Assembly (NCBI RefSeq): GCF_000787855.1
Contig: NZ_BBPQ01000002.1
Coordinates: 45,432-109,431, forward strand
Length of the DNA: 64,000 nucleotides
Origin: Streptacidiphilus anmyonensis
Lineage (GTDB): Bacteria > Actinomycetota > Actinomycetes > Streptomycetales > Streptomycetaceae
Reading direction: 5' to 3'
Shown: one piece after another, positions 9,437-17,228 of the stretch
How positions within the stretch are numbered: the first letter of the stretch is position 1
Layout: every line of letters begins with the position of its first letter
Program-made: the position numbers and the translations under genes
Notes under the pieces: model-generated
What the model saw: the letters and a program-made list of their open reading frames with translations, nothing else
Told to the model about the DNA's origin: nothing
Databases searched by the model: none

Positions 9437-10285
9437 ATGGCACCCCTCGTCCCTGGAACGCTCTCCCCCACCCGCAGCGTGCCGGCGCACATCCCGCGCC
9501 CGGAGTACGTGGGCCGCAAGGCCCCCCGGCCTTACGACGGGCCGGAGGTGCAGACCGCCGAGACGATCGAGAAGATGCGGATCGCGGGCCGGATCGCCGC
9601 GCAGGCGATGGACGCCGCCGCCGCCGCGATCGAGCCGGGGGTGACCACGGACGAGCTCGACCGGATCGCGCACGCGTACATGTGCGACCACGACGCCTAC
9701 CCCTCGGACCTCGGCTACCGGGGCTTCCCGAAGTCCATCTGCACCTCCGTCAACGAGGTGATCTGCCACGGGATCCCGGACTCGACCGTGCTCCAGGACG
9801 GCGACATCGTCAATCTGGACGTCACTGCCTTCATCCACGGCGTGCACGGCGACCTGAACGCCACCTACCTGGTGGGGAACGTGGACGAGGAGTCCAAGCT
9901 CCTGGTGGAGCGGACCCGCGAGGCGACCCGGCGCGGCATCGCCGCGGTCAAGCCGGGGCGGCAGATCAACGTGATCGGGCGGGTGATCGAGTCCTACGCC
10001 AAGCGCTTCGGCTACGGCGTCGTACGGGACTTCACCGGCCACGGCATCAACACCGCGTTCCACTCGGGCCTGATCATCCCCCACTACGACAGCGAGTTCG
10101 CCACCACGGTGATGAAGCCGGGGATGACCTTCACCATCGAGCCCATGCTGACCCTCGGCGACTACCACCACGACCTGTGGGCGGACGGCTGGACGGTCGT
10201 GACCAAGGACCGCAAGCGCACCGCGCAGTTCGAGCACACGCTCGTCGTCACCGACGACGGCGCGGAGATCCTCACCCTGCCGTAG
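9437..10285 (+). CDS. map: Methionine aminopeptidase, type I
   Basis: A 282-residue dimetal hydrolase that removes the initiator methionine from nascent proteins. The five metal ligands can be placed: Asp in VNLDVTAF, Asp in HGDLNATYL, His in FTGHGI, Glu in FTIEPML and Glu in AQFEHTLVV. The substrate-pocket His is in VICHGIPD. The N-terminal extension of about 40 residues ([14 protein letters not shown]) is typical of the actinobacterial MapB-like form, with SH3-type PxxP sequence rather than a zinc finger. A much longer upstream frame overlaps the divergent small gene and is rejected. Confidence 0.96.
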   Translation: MAPLVPGTLSPTRSVPAHIPRPEYVGRKAPRPYDGPEVQTAETIEKMRIAGRIAAQAMDAAAAAIEPGVTTDELDRIAHAYMCDHDAYPSDLGYRGFPKSICTSVNEVICHGIPDSTVLQDGDIVNLDVTAFIHGVHGDLNATYLVGNVDEESKLLVERTREATRRGIAAVKPGRQINVIGRVIESYAKRFGYGVVRDFTGHGINTAFHSGLIIPHYDSEFATTVMKPGMTFTIEPMLTLGDYHHDLWADGWTVVTKDRKRTAQFEHTLVVTDDGAEILTLP

Positions 10286-10292
10286 CAGCGGC

Positions 10293-10346
10293 CCCCGGCA
10301 GCCCGGCAGCCCGGCAGCCCGGCGGATCAGTGGATCAGCGGATCAG
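10293..10346. repeat. Two adjacent 8-bp tandem arrays between map and the primase-domain gene
   Basis: Four units of gcccggca (first and last imperfect) at 10293-10324 run directly into three units of (c/t)ggatcag at 10323-10346. The second array contains the stop codon of the minus-strand primase-domain gene (10335-10337). Because the unit is not a multiple of three, a change in copy number would change that protein's C-terminus. Confidence 0.8.
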
Positions 10347-11051
10347 CCACTGCTCGCCGAGCGCGGGGGCGCCCACCTCCGCGCAGGCGTCGGTGAGCAC
10401 GTCCAGCAGCCGCAGCGGGTCCGGGAGCGGATGCTCGGGGCCGCGGACCCAGGTGACCTCCGCGCCCTCGGCGAGGCGGGCGGGCGGCAGCAGCACGTAG
10501 CTGCCGCGGGTGTGCCAGCGCAGGCCGGGGTGCTCGTCCGCGTCCTCGTCGGGGTGGGAGTCGAGCTCGGAGGTCCACCACTCGTCCTCGTCCAGCGGGG
10601 ACCGGCTCGTGGTGAAGAAGAACCAGCGGTCCTCGCCGAGGGCGGCGACCGGACCGGCCGCGACCCCGGACTCGGCGAGGCGCTCCAATGCGAGACGACC
10701 GGCCTCCGCCGGGACGTCGAGGACGTCGTGGACGCGGCCGGTCGGGGTGATCGCGTTGGCGTCCGGGTCCCGGGCGAGCCAGCGGGTGATCTGGTCGAAG
10801 TCGGTCGTGGCCTGGGACTGCCAGGCGAAGGAGAGTGGGTGCTGCGCGGGGGCCGGACAGCCGACCCGGTCGCAGGAGCAGCGGAAGTCGACCGCGTGCG
10901 CGGCGGGCGCCACCGGGAACCCGGCCCGGGCGGCGTCCAGCAGGACGCGCAGGCGTCGGGCGCGCTCCGCAGCGATATCGGTCTCGTCGACACGACCGCT
11001 TGCCCGGAGCCACCTGCGCCACCAGGCGCCGACTTTGCCCGCCGAATCCAC
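10335..11051 (-). CDS. Bifunctional primase/polymerase (prim-pol) domain protein
   Basis: A 238-residue protein with the N-terminal prim-pol domain fold. FPVAPAAHAVDFRCSCDRVGCPAPAQHPLSFAWQ is split across about residues 45-80, with three cysteines and a His that resemble the zinc-binding insertion seen in the family. Later come DFDQITRWLARDPDANAITPTG, RWFFFTTSRSP and GSYVLLPPARL. Proteins of this family in streptomycetes are stand-alone and not in plasmid replication loci. The GTG start at 11051 is preceded by AAAGGGG. It is convergent with map. Function is probably nucleic-acid related but unproven; a helicase domain is absent. Confidence 0.8.
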   Translation of the reverse strand: MDSAGKVGAWWRRWLRASGRVDETDIAAERARRLRVLLDAARAGFPVAPAAHAVDFRCSCDRVGCPAPAQHPLSFAWQSQATTDFDQITRWLARDPDANAITPTGRVHDVLDVPAEAGRLALERLAESGVAAGPVAALGEDRWFFFTTSRSPLDEDEWWTSELDSHPDEDADEHPGLRWHTRGSYVLLPPARLAEGAEVTWVRGPEHPLPDPLRLLDVLTDACAEVGAPALGEQWLIR

Positions 11052-11207
11052 TGGTGCCCCTTTCCTGCCCCGCTCCCGGGGTCACCGGGACGCGTACAGA
11101 GCAGGATACGGCCGCGCGGGATGTGCTGTGTGCCAGGGGTGACTTCCGGGGTGATTCGGTGGCGTTCCCGTGACATCCCGGCGATGCGCCGTGATAGGCG
11201 TCGGGCC

Positions 11208-11810
11208 TCAGCTGTTGACCATCTGGGTCAGCTGGCCCGCGCTCGGGACCTGGTCGGTGACCGGCGCCCCCGCGGAGGCTCCGGCCTGCTTGATGCTGTC
11301 GGTGACGCTGGTGAACTGGTTGTAGTCGGCGTCCGAGGCGCTGCCGTTGCGGATCTTGCTCGGCAGGTTCTTCAGGTTGTCCACGGTGTTCGACAGCGCG
11401 GTCGTGGCCTTGGACAGCGTCGGGTCGCCCTTGGCGTCGTTGAGCGCCGCCTTGGCGCGGTTGTAGGTGAAGGCGGCCGCCAGCGCGCCCTTGATCACCG
11501 CGGCGGTGCGGCCCTTCGCGCCCTTCTTGAACGTGCCGGCCTTGAACGGCTTGTAGATCCACTGGTAGGTCGCGCCCGCCGCCAGACCGGCGTTGAGCAC
11601 GAACCTGGTCTTGGCGAGCTTCACCCGGTCCGCACTGCTGGTCGGGCTCACCGTGGCCGCCGCCACCGCGGCGCCGCTGACGGGTGCGCTCGCACCGCTC
11701 GACGTGGGGGACGCGCAGGCGGGCAGCGCCAGCAGGGCGCCCGCCACGACCACGGCGACGACGGACGTTCGGATGCGGGCGCCGAACGAGAGCGGGCGGG
11801 CCAAGGACAC
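11208..11810 (-). CDS. Putative secreted lipoprotein
   Basis: A 200-residue protein with a basic N-terminus (ARIRTS), the hydrophobic segment VVAVVVAGALLALPAC and a lipobox (LPAC, Cys about residue 32) followed by a Ser/Thr/Ala-rich linker. The mature part is Ala/Lys-rich with possible helical segments (AAVIKGALAAAFTYNRAKAALNDAK) and no domain I recognise. GTG start at 11810 after GGAGG. It is expected to be lipidated and tethered to the outer face of the membrane. The gap on its promoter side (11811-11981) shows nothing else. Confidence 0.75.
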   Translation of the reverse strand: MSLARPLSFGARIRTSVVAVVVAGALLALPACASPTSSGASAPVSGAAVAAATVSPTSSADRVKLAKTRFVLNAGLAAGATYQWIYKPFKAGTFKKGAKGRTAAVIKGALAAAFTYNRAKAALNDAKGDPTLSKATTALSNTVDNLKNLPSKIRNGSASDADYNQFTSVTDSIKQAGASAGAPVTDQVPSAGQLTQMVNS

Positions 11811-11981
11811 GGAAGCCTCCGGGCGGTTCGGACACGTCGGTCGCGTCGTGAAGTTCGTCTCAGACGCCCACGCTCACACGCACCCGCCCGGCGGGCGACG
11901 GCGCACACGCCGAACGCACACCGAAAGGGCGGCCAACCACCCGAAGGGCCGAGTTCTCTTGGGATCCCGGGCGGGCGCCGG

Positions 11982-12626
11982 TCAGGCGCCCAGGTAGCGC
12001 AGCACGGCCAGGACCCGGCGGTGGTCGGCGGCGGAGACCGGGAGGTCCAGCTTCAGGAAGATGTTGGCGACGTGCTTCTCCACCGCCCGCTCGGTGATCA
12101 CGAGACGTGCGGCGACCGCCGCGTTCGAGCGACCCTCCGCCATCAGCCCCAGCACCTCGCCCTCGCGGGGGCTGAGCGCGTCCACGGTGCCGCGCGCCGG
12201 GCTCGCGCCGACGAGCTGGGTGACCACCTCGGGGTCGAGCGCGGTGCCGCCGGCCGCGACGCGCTCCAGCGCGTCGACGAAGTCCCGGGTGTCCAGCACC
12301 CGCTCCTTCAGCAGGTAGCCGACGCCGGCGGAGCCCTGGGCCAGCAGGCGGGAGGCGTACTGGGTCTCCACGTACTGGGAGAAGATCAGCACCGGCAGGG
12401 CGGGCTGCCGGGCCCGCAGTGCGATCACCGCGCGCAGGCCCTCGTCGGTGTGGGTCGGCGGCATCCGCACGTCGCTGACGACGGCGTCAGGCGCGAACTC
12501 GGCGGCGGCCGCGAGCAGTTGCTCGCCGTCCGCGACGGCGGCGACCACGTGGTGGCCTTCGTCCTCCAGCAGTTGCACGAGACCGACCCGCAGGATGGCG
12601 GTGTCCTCGGCGACGACGACGCGCAT
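11982..12626 (-). CDS. NarL/LuxR-family response regulator
   Basis: A 214-residue two-component regulator. The receiver domain has the acidic pair in VVVAEDTAILR, the phospho-acceptor Asp in VVSDVRMPP, and Lys in YLLKERV. The C-terminal LuxR helix-turn-helix is LSPREGEVLGLMAEGRSNAAVAARL and AVEKHVANIFLKLDL. The start is the ATG at 12626, eight bases after the sensor kinase stop, so the two are co-transcribed. It closely resembles the regulator at 26430-27080, including the C-terminal HRRVLAVLR, implying a paralogous pair. Confidence 0.93.
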   Translation of the reverse strand: MRVVVAEDTAILRVGLVQLLEDEGHHVVAAVADGEQLLAAAAEFAPDAVVSDVRMPPTHTDEGLRAVIALRARQPALPVLIFSQYVETQYASRLLAQGSAGVGYLLKERVLDTRDFVDALERVAAGGTALDPEVVTQLVGASPARGTVDALSPREGEVLGLMAEGRSNAAVAARLVITERAVEKHVANIFLKLDLPVSAADHRRVLAVLRYLGA

Positions 12627-12634
12627 GGGGGTGC

Positions 12635-13942
12635 TCAACGCCTTTCCGACTCGACGGTTTCCAACTCGACGGTTTCCAACTCGACGGTGACGGTGGTGGG
12701 CCCGCCGGGCGGGCTGTCGAGGATGAGCCGCCCGTCCGCGACCCGGACGCGCTCGGCGAGTCCGCGCAGTCCGGAACCGGCGGCGTCCAGCGTCGCGCCG
12801 CCGCGGCCGTCGTCGGTGACGAGCAGCCGCAGACCTGCCTCCGACTCCAGCACGGCGATGACGGCCGCCTTCGCCTCGGCGTGCTTGGCCGCGTTGGCGA
12901 GCAGCTCGGCGGCGGCGAAGTACAGCATCGTCTCCACGGCGGCCTGCGGGCGGCGCGTCACGGCGACGCGGACGGTGGTCGGCAGCGGCGCCCGCGCGGC
13001 GAGCGTCGTGAGCGCGGCCGCCAAGCCGGAGTCGAGGGCGGGCGGGTGGATGCCGCTGACGAGCTCGCGCAGCTCCTGCACGATCTCCCGGGTCTCCGCC
13101 CGCGCCTCGGCGATCAGTTCGGCGGCCTTCTCCGCCTGACCCCTGGCCAGGCGCGACTCGGCGCGTCCCAGGCGCATGCCGAGGGCGATGATGCGGGCCT
13201 GGGGTCCGTCGTGCAGGTTCCGTTCGATGCGTCGCAGGGTCGCGGCCGCCTCGGTGATCGCCAGCTCGCGGGTCTGCTCCAGCTGGAGCAGCCGCCGCTG
13301 GGACGCGGACGGACCGAGCAGACGCACCATCAACCACCGGTCCAGCGCCAGCGGCAGCCGCTGCACCCACGGCCAGACGAGCAGCACCAGCACGCCGAAG
13401 GCCACCAGGATCAGCGAGCGGGGCCAGGTGTCGAAGCGGAAACCGGCGACCGCGAGGCCGGCACGGTCGCCGCCGGCGTGCTTCGAGGTGGCCTCCTGGA
13501 GCTGCCACATCAGCGGGTAGAGCAGGAAGAGCAGGGTGTAGAGCCACCAGCCGAAGCCGAGCAGGAACTGGACCATTCCGAGCGGGAAGCGGATCGCCAG
13601 GTAGCCGACCGCCCGCCAGGAGGCGACGTCGGAGAGGTTGCGGACGAGGTACCCCTCGATCCCTCGGCCGCGCGGCGGCCGCGGCGGGACCTCGATCTCC
13701 AGACGGAGCATCGAGCGCGCCATCCCCCGGTACGCGGCGGCCAGCGCCCGGTCCACCGCCAGCAGCAGCGGAAGCAGCGGCAACAGGATCACCCCGGCCG
13801 AGAGGATCCCGAGCAGGCAGGTGGCCAGCACGGCGGCCAGCCCCAGAAGCGCGAACGGCGCGCTGAGCAGCGAGTACAGCAACTCCCGCCAGGCGCGCGC
13901 CGTGAAGGGCTCCCGCAGCGCGCACCTGATCGTCCGGGCCAT
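12635..13942 (-). CDS. NarL-type sensor histidine kinase with membrane sensor domain
   Basis: About 435 residues. The N-terminal half is a multi-helix membrane sensor domain (LLYSLLSAPFALLGLAAVLA, LLPLLLAVDRALAAAYRGM, LLGFGWWLYTLLFLLYP). The dimerisation and phosphorylation helix contains IERNLHDGPQARI, with His in LHDG, and the ATPase domain has AAAELLANAAKHAEA and VTDDGRGG. The start is uncertain: the ATG at 13942 is used, and a GTG at 13960 is the alternative. The C-terminus ends in a tandem TVELE-TVELE-TVESE extension created by a 15-bp repeat. It lies 26 bases downstream of the ABC permease gene, suggesting that it senses an exporter substrate or envelope stress. Confidence 0.9.
   Translation of the reverse strand: MARTIRCALREPFTARAWRELLYSLLSAPFALLGLAAVLATCLLGILSAGVILLPLLPLLLAVDRALAAAYRGMARSMLRLEIEVPPRPPRGRGIEGYLVRNLSDVASWRAVGYLAIRFPLGMVQFLLGFGWWLYTLLFLLYPLMWQLQEATSKHAGGDRAGLAVAGFRFDTWPRSLILVAFGVLVLLVWPWVQRLPLALDRWLMVRLLGPSASQRRLLQLEQTRELAITEAAATLRRIERNLHDGPQARIIALGMRLGRAESRLARGQAEKAAELIAEARAETREIVQELRELVSGIHPPALDSGLAAALTTLAARAPLPTTVRVAVTRRPQAAVETMLYFAAAELLANAAKHAEAKAAVIAVLESEAGLRLLVTDDGRGGATLDAAGSGLRGLAERVRVADGRLILDSPPGGPTTVTVELETVELETVESERR
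12648..12692 (-). repeat. 15-bp tandem repeat, three copies, in the kinase C-terminus
   Basis: Three 15-base units based on (a/g)actcgacggtttcc (plus-strand sequence; the third diverges at its end) encode the repeated peptide TVELE at the end of the kinase. The paralogous kinase at 25192 ends just after one such unit (TVTAELPCAR), so this looks like a lineage-specific duplication. Confidence 0.85.
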
Positions 13943-13968
13943 GGGCACAGTCTCGCTCACTCTCCGGA

Positions 13969-14772
13969 TCACACGTTGCGCTTCTTCAGACTCAGGTGCG
14001 CGGCGGCGTAGGCGACGCCCGCCCAGACCACCAGGATCAGCAGCCCCTGGAGCGGACTGTAGACGGAGTCCGCGTCGCGTCCGCTGCCCAGCATGACGTT
14101 GGCCGCGGCCGGCAGGGCCTGGGCGAGGTGGCGTCCGACGGTGCCCGGCAGGAACTGGAAGGCCGCGGGAACGACGAACTGCAGCGCCAGGATCGTCGCG
14201 ACCGCTCCCGCCGTGTGCCGGACCAGCGCGCCGACGCCGAGCGCGAGCACACCCGTCAGCGCCAGGTAGACGCCGAAGCCCAGCAGCGCGCGCTGCGTCG
14301 TCCAGGAGGCCAGGTCGAGCGAGGCGTGCGCGCTCACCAGCTCCGAGCCGAGCAGCAGTGACGGGATCGCGATCAGCACACCCGTCGTGAAGAGCACGGC
14401 CGCGAAGACCGCCGCCTTCGCCGCCAGCACCGGCGTGCGAAGCGGCGTCGCCAGCACGGTCGAGCGGATCGTCCCGGTGGAGAACTCCGAGGCGAACAGC
14501 AGCGCGCCCAGCACGCACGCGGCGATCTGCGCCCACTCCGCGCCGGGTTGCAGCACCAGCCCGAGAGCGTCGCTGCGGAACCGCTCGCGGGAGGCGGGGT
14601 CCATCGTGTTCCAGCCGCCGGAGATCAGCGCCGGCACGAGCGCGTTGAACCCGAGGCCGAGGACGGTCAGCGCGGCCAGGCACCACCAGGTGGAGCGCAG
14701 GCTGGTCAGCTTGGTGCGCTCACCGCGCAGGAGGTCGGCGAAGCGGGGAGCGGTGACGGTCGAGGTCGACAT
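13969..14772 (-). CDS. ABC-2 type transporter permease
   Basis: A 267-residue membrane subunit with about six hydrophobic segments (TWWCLAALTVLGLGFNALV, IAACVLGALLFASEF, AAKAAVFAAVLFTTGVLIAI, ALLGFGVYLALTGVLALGVG, AVATILALQFVVPAAFQ, GLLILVVWAGVAYAAAHL). The motif GALLFASEFSTGTIRSTVLATPLR is characteristic of ABC-2 exporters near drug resistance loci. The ATG at 14772 is preceded by AGAGAGG. It follows the ATPase gene by 19 bases and precedes the sensor kinase by 26. Confidence 0.9.
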   Translation of the reverse strand: MSTSTVTAPRFADLLRGERTKLTSLRSTWWCLAALTVLGLGFNALVPALISGGWNTMDPASRERFRSDALGLVLQPGAEWAQIAACVLGALLFASEFSTGTIRSTVLATPLRTPVLAAKAAVFAAVLFTTGVLIAIPSLLLGSELVSAHASLDLASWTTQRALLGFGVYLALTGVLALGVGALVRHTAGAVATILALQFVVPAAFQFLPGTVGRHLAQALPAAANVMLGSGRDADSVYSPLQGLLILVVWAGVAYAAAHLSLKKRNV

Positions 14773-14791
14773 GTCTCTGTGTCCTCTCTGC

Positions 14792-15574
14792 TCAGACGGC
14801 CGTGTACTGGACGCTGTCGGAGGTGAGGCGCAGGAACGCCTCCTCCAGCAGTGCCGGACGGGCGACCTCGGGGGTGGCGGCGTAGGTCGCGGGATCGGTG
14901 TGCCGCCGGATGAACTCGGCGGTGGAGCAGTCCGCAAGGAGCCGGCCCCGACCGATGACGAGCAGATGGTCCGCGGTCAGCGCCATCTCGTTCATCAGGT
15001 GCGAGGAGATCAGCACGGCGCGCCCTTCGGCGGCGAGGGCCTTGGCGAGCGTGCGCACCCACAGGATGCCCTCGGGGTCGAGCCCGTTGACGGGCTCGTC
15101 GAGCACGACGACGCGCGGGTCCCCGAGCAGCGCGGCGGCGATGCCGAGGCGTTGTCCCATCCCGAGCGAGTAGCCGCCGGCGCGGCGGTCGGCGACCTCG
15201 CTCAGCCCGACGCGCGCGAGCACGTCCTCGACGCGCGCCTCCGGCAGCGCGGAGGCGCGGGCGAGAGCGAGCAGATGGTTCCGGGCGGAACGCCCGGGAT
15301 GGAACGAGCGGGCCTCCAGCAGGGCGCCGACGGTCGCCAGCGGAGCCTCCAGTTCGGCGTACGGCCGGCCGAGGACCAGCGCCTCTCCGCTGTCGGGCCG
15401 CTCGAGCCCGAGCAGCAGACGCAGGGTCGTGGACTTCCCCGCCCCGTTCGGTCCGAGGAAGCCGGTCACTCGGCCGGGCATCACCTGGAAGCTGACGTCG
15501 TCCACGACCGCCCGGCCGCCGTAACGACGGGTCAGACCACGGGCTTCGAGAGCTGGTGCATCGGTTTTCTGCAT
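14792..15574 (-). CDS. ABC transporter ATP-binding protein
   Basis: A 260-residue ATPase with Walker A GFLGPNGAGKSTTLRLLLG (about 40-58), signature YSLGMGQRLGIAAALLG, Walker B VVVLDEPVNGLDPEG and switch His in ISSHLMNEM. It pairs with the ABC-2 permease encoded immediately downstream to form a predicted exporter, with the NarL-type kinase and regulator in the same unit. The ATG at 15574 has GGAGG unusually close (one base), so translation may use it poorly. An inverted repeat lies just upstream. Confidence 0.92.
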   Translation of the reverse strand: MQKTDAPALEARGLTRRYGGRAVVDDVSFQVMPGRVTGFLGPNGAGKSTTLRLLLGLERPDSGEALVLGRPYAELEAPLATVGALLEARSFHPGRSARNHLLALARASALPEARVEDVLARVGLSEVADRRAGGYSLGMGQRLGIAAALLGDPRVVVLDEPVNGLDPEGILWVRTLAKALAAEGRAVLISSHLMNEMALTADHLLVIGRGRLLADCSTAEFIRRHTDPATYAATPEVARPALLEEAFLRLTSDSVQYTAV

Positions 15575-15578
15575 GCCT

Positions 15579-15605
15579 CCACGGTTCCGTGGAGAGCCCT
15601 CCACG
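15579..15605 (-). promoter_or_regulatory. Overlapping inverted repeats upstream of the ABC/two-component operon
   Basis: CGTGGAG and CTCCACG, perfectly complementary and four bases apart, occupy 15588-15605. A second dyad, CCACGG and CCGTGG two bases apart, occupies 15579-15592 and shares the central CGTGG. Both lie within 31 bases of the ATPase start. They could be an operator (for instance for the operon's own regulator) or a hairpin in the mRNA leader that affects the overlapping GGAGG. Confidence 0.55.
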
Positions 15606-15676
15606 CGACATGGCGCTGCCACGTGTGCCCGGGGGTGGGGCTGGCACGAACCCCGGCCCATGGGGCGCCAGAGGAC

Positions 15677-17152
15677 TCAGTCCGCGAGCACCGGCTCCGG
15701 CTGACCGGCCTCCGCGGCCTGGCGCCCCAGCCGGGAGTGCTTGCGGCTGTAGCCGAAGTACACGCCCAGGGCCAGCACCAGCCAGGCGGCGAACAGCAGG
15801 AAGGTGTCCGCCGGCAGGTTCCAGATCAGGTACGCGCAGAAGACCACCGACAGCGCCGGGACCACCGGGTAGCCGGGAACCTTGAAGCCGCGCTTCAGCT
15901 GCGGTTCGCGCACGCGCAGGACGATGACGCCGACCGAGACGACCGCGAAGGCGACCAGCGTGCCCATGGAGGTGAGGTTGGCCAGCCAGTCCAGCGGGAC
16001 GAACGCGGCCAGCAGGGCGATGAAGGCGCCGACGATCAGGGTGTTGGCGACGGGCGTGCCGCTGCGCGGGTTCACCTTGCGGAAGACCGCCGGGAGCATG
16101 CCGTCGCGGCCCATCGAGTAGAGGATGCGGGTCTGGCCGTAGATGACGACCAGGGTGACGCTGACGATGGAGATGACCGCGCCCGCCGACAGCACCGCGC
16201 CGGGCCAGGTCTCGCCGGTGACGTGCTGGAGGATCGCGGACAGGCCCGCGTCCTGGCCGTTGAAGAGGGTCCACTTCTGCGCCCCGACGCCGACGAAGGC
16301 GACGACGCAGTAGAAGGCGGTGACGACCAGCAGCGCGCCGATGACGGCCCGCGGCAGCGTCTTCTGCGGGTTCTTGACCTCCTCGCCCGCGGTGGAGACC
16401 GCGTCGAGTCCGATGAAGGAGAAGAAGACCGAGGACGCGGCCGCGCTGATGCCGGCGAAGCCCAGCGGGGCGAAGGGGTGCAGGTTGGCGCTGTGGAAGC
16501 CGGTGACGCCGATGACGACGAACAGCACCAGCACGGCCAGCTTGATCAGCACCATGATGGTGTTGACCAGCGCGGACTCCTTGCTGCCGCGCATCAGCAC
16601 CAGGCAGCACAGGACGACCAGGACGACGCCGGGCAGGTTGACGTAGCCGCCGTCGCCCGGCGGGGCCGAGATCGCGGCGGGCATGGTGAAGCCGAAGAGG
16701 CGCTGGGTCAGGTCGTTGAGGTACTGGCCCCAGCTGACCGCGATGGCCGCGCCGGAGACGGCGTACTCCAGCAGCAGGCAGGAGCCGACGATCCAGGCCG
16801 CGAGCTCGCCGAGGGTCGCGTAGGCGTAGGAGTAGGACGAGCCGGAGACCGGCACGGCCGAGGTGAGCTCGGCGTAGCACAGGGCGGTCAGCGCGGCGGT
16901 GACCGCGCCGATCACGAAGGAGAGGATCACCGCCGGCCCGGCCTCGGGGACGGCCGTGCTGAGGGTGAAGAAGATCCCGGTACCGATGGTGGCCCCGACG
17001 CCGATCATCGTGAGCTGGAAGGTGCCCACGGTCCGGCGCAGCCCGCCGCTCTCATGGCCTTCGCCCTCGCCGTGGGCGGCGTCGGCCAGGAAGGCCGAGA
17101 CGGGCTTGCGGCGCAGCAGCTGCTGGCGGAGTCTCACATCGTTCGGGGGCAT
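15677..17152 (-). CDS. APC-family amino acid permease (cationic amino acid transporter type)
   Basis: A 491-residue transporter with about 12 transmembrane helices. The first contains GVGATIGTGIFFTLS, the glycine-rich substrate-backbone motif of the APC superfamily. Helix 3 has YAELTSAVPVSGSSYSYAY and helix 6 includes FFSFIGLDAVSTAGEEVKNPQKTLPRA, both typical of the CAT subfamily that carries Lys, Arg or Orn. The C-terminus is cytoplasmic and basic/acidic mixed. It is 76 bases downstream of the decarboxylase-like gene on the same strand, suggesting uptake or exchange of the corresponding amino acid. Confidence 0.92.
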   Translation of the reverse strand: MPPNDVRLRQQLLRRKPVSAFLADAAHGEGEGHESGGLRRTVGTFQLTMIGVGATIGTGIFFTLSTAVPEAGPAVILSFVIGAVTAALTALCYAELTSAVPVSGSSYSYAYATLGELAAWIVGSCLLLEYAVSGAAIAVSWGQYLNDLTQRLFGFTMPAAISAPPGDGGYVNLPGVVLVVLCCLVLMRGSKESALVNTIMVLIKLAVLVLFVVIGVTGFHSANLHPFAPLGFAGISAAASSVFFSFIGLDAVSTAGEEVKNPQKTLPRAVIGALLVVTAFYCVVAFVGVGAQKWTLFNGQDAGLSAILQHVTGETWPGAVLSAGAVISIVSVTLVVIYGQTRILYSMGRDGMLPAVFRKVNPRSGTPVANTLIVGAFIALLAAFVPLDWLANLTSMGTLVAFAVVSVGVIVLRVREPQLKRGFKVPGYPVVPALSVVFCAYLIWNLPADTFLLFAAWLVLALGVYFGYSRKHSRLGRQAAEAGQPEPVLAD

Positions 17153-17228
17153 GCGGGTGCCTTTCGGGGGTCGGTCGGGGCAGGGGTGACCTCCCGTCCC
17201 GGACGTGAGGTACGGGACGGGCGAACGG

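Noticed and set aside
11811-11981. Searched for a small gene or RNA upstream of the lipoprotein
   Set aside because: No Shine-Dalgarno-supported frame and no stable hairpin beyond background were seen.
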